Assembly (NCBI GenBank): GCA_000149265.1
Contig: CH003386.1
Location: forward strand, 501,989-565,988
Direction of reading: 5' to 3'
DNA length: 64,000 bases
Source: Ciona savignyi
Lineage: Eukaryota > Chordata > Ascidiacea > Phlebobranchia > Cionidae
How positions within the stretch are numbered: position 1 is the stretch's first letter; each line of letters begins with the position of its first letter. The notes beneath the pieces are model-generated. The model was not told the DNA's origin, made no database searches, and saw nothing but the letters and a program-made list of their open reading frames with translations. The translations under genes were made by a program, and so were the position numbers. This document shows positions 31,601 to 41,089 of this stretch, piece by piece.

Positions 31601-33773
31601 GATAAGAATGAAGGTCATGACCAGACAAGTGCTTGGGTTAACTTTCAGTTTGACTACTGGGCCCCCAATTTATTAAATATTGCTCAACTTTGGTGGATTC
31701 AAGTGGATTGAATATAAAAGGAGTACGGTACAGCCGTTGTTTCACCAACAAGATAAAAATAAGTATCCAACTGACTGGTTATTAGTTAACCAATCAAAAT
31801 ATCATGAATTGGTACACTAAATTGTTTGTCTATTAAACAAAAAAGCAATTAGTCGCAGGAAATATGTAAAACATACATAGACTTTAGTACTTCGACCATT
31901 TGTTCTATTTTCCATCACTCTGTGCAAAGCAAAGTCCAATCTAATCAATTTGGAATATTTTGATAAATAACATATCCGGTTCCGAACACTAAATTCAATA
32001 TTTGAAAATAGTTTTAAAATCTGTTGACTAAAAATGCTTTTTTGTCTGGATCCCTTGTTCTTACAATATATACCGATATATATTAAATTTATACAATACA
32101 TATTCTACAAGAGTGTATTCTTATTACCAAACAAAAATTTGATTGCCGATAACTGAAGCCAAATAAACAATGATATAACACAGTTCCCACGATTCCCATG
32201 CTGTACCATACTAACATACCTCTATTGTGCGTTGCAGCTCACTACTATACAGAAACTTAGCACCCTAAGCATTAAAAAAAAACAGGTTGATAGTAATTAT
32301 GAATGTGCAACTGATCAGATGTCCACATTCCAAGCACATCTTTGAAGGTTTTATGCATTTATAATGCAACCTTTTATTTTAAAATCTCAGCACGTTGATT
32401 ACATTTTGCATTAGGATTAAACTTTTGTTGTATAATGCATTATTTTTTAATGCGAGCAAAATCTCTGAAACAACACATGCCCATGCTTACCATAGCTCCG
32501 TTGACGTTGTGCAAGTGCGCCAAGGTTTCTTCATCTAAAGGCGAGCCATCTGAATCTGAGTGGGCCAGTTCTTTTAAGTCATACCCAGCGCAAAAGTGAT
32601 CGCCTGCAATTAAAACAGTGAAAACTACGCTTATGCAAATTATGTGCTGTAGCAGGAATGCTAATTTTCTTAAGCCAAGAAAAGTAAATTATTTCTTAAT
32701 AGTCAATTGCCGTCTGGGTTCAAATTGTTAAGTTGAGTTTTTATTATGAAGTACTTGAGCAACAGCTACAAAGCTAAACCCAAAACAAAGTGAGCAGCAT
32801 GAACACATTGTCAATAAAAACAACATACCATAAAACAATACTTATAAATAAGTTATATTAAAAACACATACCTTATATCCTTAACTTTACGTCAAAAATC
32901 AAAGTAACAACTAACAACTAACACGATGCAATAGCCAAAGTTGGCACGATCTGGTGATTATCAGTGTGCCACCGGAATAAAAATGAGTATACTATGCACA
33001 CTGCATTCAAATAATTGAGTGGTTAAAAGTAGACAAACTAACCTTTTCCATGTAAAACAGCAACATTGCTAGAAGTATCCTGCTCAAAGGCCATGAATGC
33101 TACAGTCAGTTGTCGCGCCATGTCTCTGTTGACTGCATTTCGACTCCCAGGACGATTCAGACCAATAAGTGTGACTTTATCACGTTTGTCTATTGTAATT
33201 GGATCAACCGCAGGCTCTGTAAAAGTAAAAAGGTAAAGAATTTAATTTGGCAACATTCCTTTTAAAATGATTTTTAAGGTTTATGTTTGATTTTTTGGGT
33301 GAAATTATGGAATAACTTTCCGGGATTAATTTACACTGTATGTTAACAAAAATATACTAGTCAAATAGCCTGATGAGTTAGTGTGTCGCCTTTCAGTCAA
33401 AGGTTTACAGGATAAAAAAAGTCAAAAGTTTACAGGATGGTAGTTGGTAGTCAGTTGTGTCCTCAGACAAGGTACTTAAAGGGAAACCCAGTAAATAAAT
33501 GGGTTGAACTAAAACCAAAGGAATTGTTGACATAACGTATTGCAATAGCAAAACAAATCTGGGGTGTTGGTAAAGAATAACCCAAACAACTTAATATTGC
33601 TAAAAAGCTCTTATTTTGAATCAGGGATTTTCAATTTTCCCAAAAATTAACAGTTATACCAAACCTGATTGTGAGTCCAAAGCAAGCTTTCGCCTGCTAC
33701 CTGTACATGCGCACAAGCTGTTGTTACCAATCGATGTCATTTGCTGCAACTTCTGCAGACATTGTCGATACAT
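28605..33773 (-). CDS. Mitochondrial crotonase-family (enoyl-CoA hydratase/isomerase) protein, 299 aa
   Basis: Crotonase-fold enzyme acting on acyl-CoA thioesters. Exons: 33773-33665, 33216-33043, 32603-32491, 30835-30665, 29928-29805, 29445-29348 and 28715-28605, totalling 900 bases with all phases matching. Residues 1-36 are basic and free of acidic residues until the end (MYRQCLQKLQQMTSIGNN, SRRKLAL), typical of a mitochondrial presequence. The domain follows with VTLIGLNRPGSRNAVN, DHFCAGYDLKEL (oxyanion hole), KPVIAAVNGYGVAGGLELAL (oxyanion hole and first Glu) and FGVPLIDGGTVRLPALVGLS, then an ILTGRSIDSEEALKIGLANRV helix and the C-terminal helices. The position of the second catalytic Glu of mammalian hydratase (PE in AQPEI) is Asn here (FNRRFGVP). 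That pattern is shared with a broad bacterial and animal subgroup, so simple hydration is uncertain and the substrate is unknown. Introns are 245-1655 bp and free of genes. Confidence 0.94.
33365..33560 (+). repeat. Old SINE family-1 copy in crotonase intron 1
   Basis: Head-like GTGTCGCCTTTCAGTCAAAG, a local duplication of AAAGTTTACAGGAT (33398-33436), then GTAGTCAGTTGTGTCCTC, AAACCCAGTAAATAAATGGG and ACGTATTGCAATAGC follow the SINE order with many differences. Confidence 0.7.
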
Positions 33774-35581
33774 AATGATGCTATATTCTGATTTTTAAAT
33801 CAAGTGTACTGAAACAACTTTTGTTTCTGTAAAGATACATTTTAACTTAATCGGTAGAAAACTAAAGTTATCAAATTATAAGTATACAGCACATAGCAAT
33901 ATGCAAACTTCATAATTCTGCAACGTGATTTTAGCTGTAGGTCCCAGGCAATCCGATTATTATGCATTACCTGTAGTTTAAGCGACAACCTACTGTTATT
34001 GTGCGACAAATAGATTAAAAAATGAGTCTCATATAAAAGCCATGCACGCGCCTTGACCGTTACAAATGTGTTGTAATTTGCGACTTCTTGATTGCAGTTT
34101 GCAGACTGGCTTTAATGTTAAAAAAGTAATAATATAACTTTAACTGTGTAACAATTGGTAAATAAATCTAAGATAATTTAAAAACAAAACAAAATAAGCT
34201 TCTCCACCAGTTTTAAAGACGACTGTGTAAACGTGACTTGGCGACTGCTCCTTGTTTTCCTTGCGAAGTCTCGCCTGGGGGATTTCCCCTCCTTTTTTCA
34301 TCTCGATATTCTCTTCATTAACTTTTTTCCTTTTATAAAAAACATTTTTACTCTCTCTTTCACAAAATGGGGAGCACCGTTTAGCTTGATTTTTTTATTT
34401 AGCGGTCCCCCATTTTCTGAAAAGAGTAAAATGTGTTTAACTAAAGAAATATGAAAAAGTTTATGAAAAGAATTTTGAGATAAAGAAAAAATGTGAATGC
34501 TTTTTCACTGATTAACAATAATGATTATCCTATCGATTATCTAAAACCCTGGCCTAAAATCTAATAAATACCTTATTCTATATGCGTTTAGCCATCGCTA
34601 AGTCCACATCAAAGACGAATATACATTAATTCTAAGTACTTTAATTGCTAAAATTAGAACTCTTAGAATATTTGTGATCTTTCAAAAACATTGTCAATCT
34701 CTTTTTGTGCACCTCCTTTCTACGGTATAGTCTGATTTCATCGTGTCTTATTACAAAATCGTAATCCATTTTTCGTATATGGTATTTTGTGTGTAAGGCG
34801 GCGACAGTAATAAAGTAGCCTAAGTATAAGTTAACATTGCTTTCTGGAATGTAGATAAAGAGCTATATAGCACGGAAACCGCAACTGCTGACTATGGTAT
34901 AACGCATGAAACAAGCTTATGCATGTTTATGCACAGCTTAAGTATTTTTTATTGCCATAAATAGCCTACTGGTAACTACTAGGTAAGATCAACATGTAAA
35001 GAAAAGCAAGGCGTAACTTTATCAAATAAAACACTCTACTACAATACAAGATGGCGAATTCTGATGCTGAGATGGTAAAAAACACTATTAGTTTTAATTA
35101 TACTGCAGTGGGCCTATTGCATTAGGCCTACATAACTCGTTAGTCATGCGATGTACGGTATGGCTTTTATTATAGCTTATTTATGGGCTGAAATACACGT
35201 AGTATAACTAAATTAATAGTCTTAAAAATGGCTTATAAAGTGCAATGCGGTAAAATCAGGAAAAAAATAAGTTAAAGCAAGGTATGAATAATTCGTCAAT
35301 ACATACTTTATGATAAACCAATAAAACTGGATTTACGTTTTAAATGTCCTTATTTGAAAAATATAGTGTGACGGTACACTGATTTTATGTTGTTTACAGA
35401 GATAAATTATACAGAAGCAATTGTGAAGTGCATTTCCATGTTAAGCATTATACAGCCAATTATTTACACTAACACTGACCTCTTTACAGACGCTTAAAAT
35501 ATACATGAGTTAATTAGAAAGTACTAACGGAGATGTATACAACACAAAGACTTGATGGAGGAAGGGCTGACGCCGAGGATA
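33774..35581. other. Intergenic region between crotonase and SAXO5-like gene
   Basis: AT-rich, no convincing exon. An open frame at plus 34233-34454 is rich in Phe and Leu from T-rich DNA and is not supported. The crotonase promoter should lie just above 33773. Confidence 0.4.
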
Positions 35582-38295
35582 TTATTTCCATCCGTTGTGA
35601 CAACCCTGGATGAACTTGCCCATAGTTCCTATGGGAACCGTGCTACGTTGCAGACGACCTGGATCGACGTTGAATTTCGCAACTCGTTTCGGAGTGTAAT
35701 GGGAGTCTTGCGTGGTGGAGAAGAATCGTTCGGCGCCGTGCGGTGGAATGAAGTGCGTCTCCCGTAGGTTCTCTAGCGCCACGCGGTGGGGGAGTTGTCG
35801 CGCGATATCGTGGGCTGGGAAATCGCTCCACGTCGTCGGGGCACGACGGTTGTTTCCTGTGTAACCAAAACGACACGCTATCTACTGTTTAAATATAAGT
35901 ACTTGGTGGATAAACAGTGGAGTCACATAGTTTTGTTTGCGTTAATGATCTACAGTTTTTTCGAGAATAACATACAATTTAACAAAAATCAGCATACCGA
36001 AATAATCAAGAGGGACGTTGCTTTTCGGGTGGGAATCTGCTCTTTTGTACGCAACGGTGACAGGCTGAAATGTTGAGTCGCAAGTTGTTTCGTAGAAACT
36101 AGATTCTAACTCCTTTTCGCCCAATTGTACTTTGCTAACCGTGCGAAGTTGGGCACCGTTTACCCGAGGCACGCTCGCTTGTTTCAGGTCCAGCTGGAAT
36201 ATGAATATTCTGTAGGATTTACGTTGTGAAAAAAAGTCTAATAATACTTGGGTTGGTAAATTGATCAATACCTGCTTATGAATCATGTAGGTTGTAGAAT
36301 GTAGATGGATTATAAAATATAACTTATTTCGCCAATAATTTTATTAACTGTAGGCTTTTGTTAATGTGGCTTAACGGATATCACTCACCAGTTTATGGTG
36401 TGACCGTGCAACAGTTGAGTTGACTCGCTTGTGAGCACGGTACGGGTCCATGTCACCTTCAGGAATGTCGCTGGCGTTTCTGATCCGATCTCGTTTCACC
36501 ACAGCTCCTATACAGTATGGGATAGGAAGTTTTTATTCCTAATGGTGCTGGTGCGAAAACGACATTCTCTGCTTGTTAGAGTACTGCCGAACCCACGGGT
36601 CCCGTTGAAAATGTTTATTTAGTGCCATGTATGGAAACGATTGGTATTAAACCTACAAATTACAGGTTACGAGTGTCATGCACCAATATTAACCGAAATA
36701 GTGCTACAAACCATTTTAGTTGCATGGGTCATAGAAAATCTGACTTTGATGCAATAATTTAAAGAAATGTAACATCACTTGAGCAATGAACAATAGCCTT
36801 TGTAAATCTTTCCGCATTAAGTTGTTTAAAAAACATACTTTATTATATTTTTTTATCGAAAGATTAAACAAACTAAATCTCTTAATGTGAAACAGTTATA
36901 ATGTATTAAATTTTTAACGTTTTTTGCCCAGAATGTTTGCTTCTTGTAAAGAAAACACAGCGTTATAAAAGCTGGACCATTGGCATTACCAGTAAGCATT
37001 AAAAGGGCAAAATTCAACTTACTGAATTTATGACTAATTGGCGGATAGCACTCTGCCTGGGTGCTGAGATATTTATCGAACTTACCATGCCCATCTTTCA
37101 TCTTGTAATTTGTGGCGTGTAGTTTCGCGTAAGACGCCATGTGGTCACGCGGAAAATATTCGACGTCTACCGGTTGGAAAGACTGTCGCATTGTGGTGGA
37201 ATCTTCAACAACCTTCTCCTTGTCGCCTTCAGGTATTGAAGATTTTGTGTGCTGATTGAAATATAAAATTTAAAAGCGTTTGTGAACCAAGCAAAATTAA
37301 GTTTGCCACGTTTGGCGGTTAGGTGTTCGAAATATCACCCTTTGTTTTAATTTAAATTCATCTATGGAAGGGCATTGCAACGAATATATCTCTTGCCCGA
37401 TGGTAAAACCTATAAAAATGGTAGAAATTCTTGATTCGATCCTATGTGCATAAATAACATTTCTTCTTAAAATACATACAAAAATCCACGAGCAGAATTT
37501 CGTCCGCATATTTGCCCCAACGAAAAATATCGCCATGCAGCTATTGCGTTACCTTTGGCACTGGTTGTGCAGTACGAATCCATCGACCTTGAAACGTTGA
37601 ATCGTGGGTGGTACTAAATCTGTTTTGAGTGTCACCAGTGATCGTTTTGCAACCATAGTGTTGTGATCGTGCTCGCTTTGGAAGATTCTTTTCTATATCG
37701 TGCCTATTGGAATACATCCCATCCTGACATTTGCGAGTGATTACATTGTGTATACTGATAAAATTATTCTTTCTGCGACCTTTTATAGTGTTTGAAACAA
37801 TGCTACTGACCTGTAGTTGGAAATTGGTTCATCTGCCTTTTCCTTGTCACCCTGTGGAAAATTGCTTCGCATCCATCTGCTTCCAAGATTCGATAATGCT
37901 GGGAGGCTGCCTTGTGGAGTTGGCTTGTAGTACCGCTCGTGAGTTGTGCTAAATGTGTCTATGCGGGAATCTGAGTCTAGCTTGAAGTTGGTTCGGTACA
38001 GCGACGAATACTTATCTCTTGGATCATCGTGGACTGATTTTTTCGCGGGAAACGCTTGGCAAGTTTCTGAAACCTTGGTAGAAATTTTCTCCACGTCTCT
38101 GTGCATAAATTCGGACGGCTTTGGCGGCAACGCAGCTTCTGGTTTAAGGTTAACAATTGGTGGGACATAGTCCTTGTGGAAGGTGCTCTTTAATGCATCT
38201 GATATAAATCGATCGTCGTGCGAGATTTTATAATGAGATGACGCGAGAAATTCCTGTCCATGAAGCGGCGCTGGTATGCAGTTCATGGTCGCCAT
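35582..38295 (-). CDS. SAXO5: Axonemal microtubule protein, SAXO5/TEX45-like, 471 aa
   Basis: Exons: 38295-37807, 37723-37553, 37251-37086, 36507-36389, 36193-35998 and 35856-35582, totalling 1416 bases with all phases matching. No globular domain is visible. The protein is built of spaced short motifs of two kinds: a Ser-x-x-Pro-x-Gly-Asp type (RSNFPQGDKEK, SSIPEGDKEK, SDIPEGDMDP, SNVPLDY, STVPIGT), and a Phe/Ser-Thr-Thr aromatic type (FSTTHERYYKP, FSTTHDSTFQ, CDSTFQPV, FFSTTQDSHYTP). These alternate along the chain at about 50-80 residue spacing, as in TEX45 (SAXO5) and other proteins that line ciliary or sperm microtubules. Human TEX45 is about 500 residues. The start is the first ATG of the long exon (MATMNCIPAPLHGQEF). 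Exon 1 ends at a GTAGCA donor (37806), because the slightly better GTCAGT four bases upstream breaks the frame. A role in cilia or sperm is inferred from the family. Confidence 0.83.
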
Positions 38296-39554
38296 ACTTA
38301 GACCTTAGCCTCCAACCCTACTAAGTTATGCCCCTTAAGTTAAATCAGCACAGAGGCAGCTAAATTAAAAGCACATCTACCGGTATATTATAATCTTGAT
38401 ATTGTCGCTTAATTCATTAATTATAATAACAGCTTTCCATTAAACACACTAACTTTTAGTCTTCTGCTATCACTTTATGTTTCATATAATATACTACGCG
38501 AACTATTGTACACCAAATTTAGTACACAAAGTTGTCGCCAAACATTAACCAGGTGTTTGCTGCGTTGAAGATCTAATTGGTGTTAAATGACAGCTACGAT
38601 AGTTACTATAGTTACCGCCACCCGTGATCTCTTGCGCCACCGGCAAATCTTTTAGCACATGTTTTTCTTAGTAAACATTGTTCATATTGAATCATTTATA
38701 TTCATTTGTTAATAAAACGTATCTTTCGATTTCCATTTGTTTCTGTAGTTTTGTATTTTGTTTTCGAAACAGTGTTGAAATACCACGATGGATAGATGGT
38801 GAAGAATAGACGCCACTCGTGACCATCCATCCATAAAAGCCGTGTTGTTAATTGACGAGTAGTGCACTACTGCACTGCAGCACTGTAGGCCTATACCACC
38901 AGCACTATACGTAAATGATAGTTTGGCCGAATTAAACAATTTTAACGTTAATATATCTACATAATAAAAACAAAATATGAGCTGTACGGAGCATCGTATA
39001 CTAGCCCCTATATAGGTAGTAGATGCGGTTAGCTCATTTGTATAGCGCGTCGGATCGTCCACTGAAATGTGGTTGATAGGATATTCATTTTTATCCTGTG
39101 AGCTGGAAAACGCAAGGATGGCGTTAACACCTGGGCCAGTCGTCAGATTACCTTGCGCCAAATTTGTAAACCCATCATTTCGTCAGTTTAGGTAATGTCT
39201 GTTAAGTGCCTTGCCTAATGAGACAACCGACTAGCTAGCGACCAGTTTTAAACCTCTAACCGTTCGGTTAAAAAGCGTGACACTAACTTACTTGACTAAT
39301 CAGTCATATAGGAATTCACCAGACGATTAAATAGTGGCAAGGGGATGTGGTTGGATCAAAACCACTTTCATAACCAGTCTCTATCTGTTGTGTCTTTGAC
39401 CATTGGTGAACATGAACGTCATATCCAATTTATTTTTTGAGGTATAGTAGGAAAGAGCAAAAGCAATTATTATAATTAACTATGACAAGTGTTTCAACAA
39501 ATATTCTTGTATCCTAGTTATATTAATGTTACCTAACTGACTTGACTGTTTAAA
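38296..39554. other. Divergent intergenic region between SAXO5-like (minus) and EIPR1 (plus)
   Basis: About 1.26 kb shared upstream region holding one inverted SINE (39055-39290). A frame on minus 38709-39161 overlaps the SINE and lacks any signature. No clear core promoter was identified for either gene. Confidence 0.45.
39055..39290 (-). repeat. SINE family-1 copy, inverted, near full body
   Basis: From the tail GGATATTCATTTTTATCCTG through GTCAGATTACCTTGCGCC, TTTAGGTAATGTCTGTTAAG, GACAACCGACTAGCTAGCGA and the head remnant CCTCTAACCGTTCGG, this is the reverse complement of the SINE. It lies about 270 bases upstream of the EIPR1 ATG. Confidence 0.8.
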
Positions 39555-40703
39555 ATGGATGAAGAAGATGCTCCACTTATATATGGCTTAGAACTACCTG
39601 CACGTTGCTTATGCCCACAAACAGCAGAAAGCAATGTTACTCGTTTTATTGTCGGCACTCAGTCATTAAAACAAGAAAACCAAATTCACCTTGTGGAATT
39701 CGATGATGAAAACAACCAACTTGAAAAAACAGTGTTTGCCCATGTTGATGGCGAGATATGGCATCTTTTATCCAGCTATAATGACCCATTGTTGTTTTCA
39801 ACTTGCTACAGTTCATACAAAGATGGGAAACTAGGGACAGGATGTAAAATTTACAAATTTGTTTCAGACTCGGAAAACCAAGGACCAGCAGATACCGGTG
39901 ATTTTGACACGGGTGTTGGGAATTTCGAGTCAATTGATGAAGTCTGTACAGTTTCTTCTTCTGAGATAAATCACATCTCATCACTTCAATGGAAACCAAT
40001 TGAAGATGACAATCAAGTAATGGTACTCGGAGATGGGAAGCTACATCTTTTTGATCTCGTTGAAGAAAAAACAGAATCATCGTTTTCATTTCAACTTCCT
40101 GAAAAGAAAGGCCACCCTCTTGTTGCAACTTGTGGTAAGTGGAATCCACACCATACTGCCAAGCAATTTGCTGTAGCTTCAGGTCAAAACATCACATCAT
40201 TTGACATGAGGTCAAAGTCACCTGCATTTCAGCTTGAAAACTGTCATGGTCAGTTAGTTCGGGATCTGGACTTTAACCCGAATAAGCAATATCATGTAGT
40301 CACTTGTGGTGATGACTGCTTGGTTAAATTCTGGGACACAAGAGAACCAAAAGCTCCAATTTCAGTTTTGGAGAGCGATCATTCGCACTGGGTTTGGGGA
40401 GTTCGGTTTAATCCATTTCACGACCAACTTGTACTCAGTTGCGGTAGCGACAGTAGAGTTGTTCTGAACAATAAAGCTTCAATCTCCTCCGAGCCATTTG
40501 GCCACATGGTGGATGAAGAAGACGATGATCAAAAAGAAAAGAAATCAGACCAATTAATTGCTGTTTATGAAGAACATGAGGATAGTGTATATGCAGTTGA
40601 ATGGAGTGCTGCAGATCCATGGTCATTTGCCTCGCTAAGCTATGATGGCAGGATTGTTATTAATAAAGTTCCAAAAACTGTAAAATTTGACATTCTTCTT
40701 TGA
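39555..40703 (+). CDS. EIPR1: EARP and GARP complex-interacting protein 1 (WD repeats), 382 aa, intronless
   Basis: Human EIPR1 (TSSC1) is a WD-repeat partner of the EARP and GARP tethering complexes in endosomal recycling and dense-core vesicle sorting. The single open frame starts MDEEDAPLIYGLELPARCL and follows human EIPR1 along its full length: FIVGTQSLKQENQIHLVEFD, GEIWHL, CGKWNPHH, AHGQLVRDLDFNPNKQ-like CHGQLVRDLDFNP, CGDDCLVKFWDTREP, SHWVWGVRFNPFHDQLVLS, SSEPFGHMVDEEDDD, then YEEHEDSVYAVEWSAADPWS and SYDGRIVINKVP to the end. Human is 387 residues. No coding intron is present, unlike every neighbour, although a 5' UTR intron is possible. AATAAA is at 40789. AAGAB starts 387 bases downstream on the same strand. 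Confidence 0.97.
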   Translation: MDEEDAPLIYGLELPARCLCPQTAESNVTRFIVGTQSLKQENQIHLVEFDDENNQLEKTVFAHVDGEIWHLLSSYNDPLLFSTCYSSYKDGKLGTGCKIYKFVSDSENQGPADTGDFDTGVGNFESIDEVCTVSSSEINHISSLQWKPIEDDNQVMVLGDGKLHLFDLVEEKTESSFSFQLPEKKGHPLVATCGKWNPHHTAKQFAVASGQNITSFDMRSKSPAFQLENCHGQLVRDLDFNPNKQYHVVTCGDDCLVKFWDTREPKAPISVLESDHSHWVWGVRFNPFHDQLVLSCGSDSRVVLNNKASISSEPFGHMVDEEDDDQKEKKSDQLIAVYEEHEDSVYAVEWSAADPWSFASLSYDGRIVINKVPKTVKFDILL

Positions 40704-40788
40704 CTCCATTGTGTTTTTTTTAAATAATTTATAATCGAGTTAGTTTGATAGTGTTGTTGCATATATCCATAAGAGTAAAGTTTACTTT

Positions 40789-40794
40789 AATAAA
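40789..40794 (+). terminator. Poly(A) signal of EIPR1
   Basis: AATAAA 86 bases after the stop codon on the coding strand. Confidence 0.7.
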
Positions 40795-41089
40795 ATGATT
40801 TGTACTAAAAAAATAAACAGTTACGGAATAACGATACCAATATACATAATTTAGCATGGACATGTTAAAGCACTTTTGCACCACTGCTGCTGCAACTAGT
40901 TATTGCCCAATTTAATTTCGTGCCATATATATTTATATATATATACATGTACCCTATTTCTGTGACCATACATAATAGTCACTCATCCAGTCTGATATTC
41001 CCCTATTTCTAATGGGATACTTTGTTGTATTTTTAAGGTGCTGATTGGTCTTCACAAAATTTTAATTTCTCCTAAATTACTAGTTTAAA

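Noticed and set aside
39646-40149. 167-codon open frame antisense to EIPR1
   Set aside because: It is a shadow of the real WD-repeat frame; the sense strand matches EIPR1 end to end and the antisense protein has no motif.
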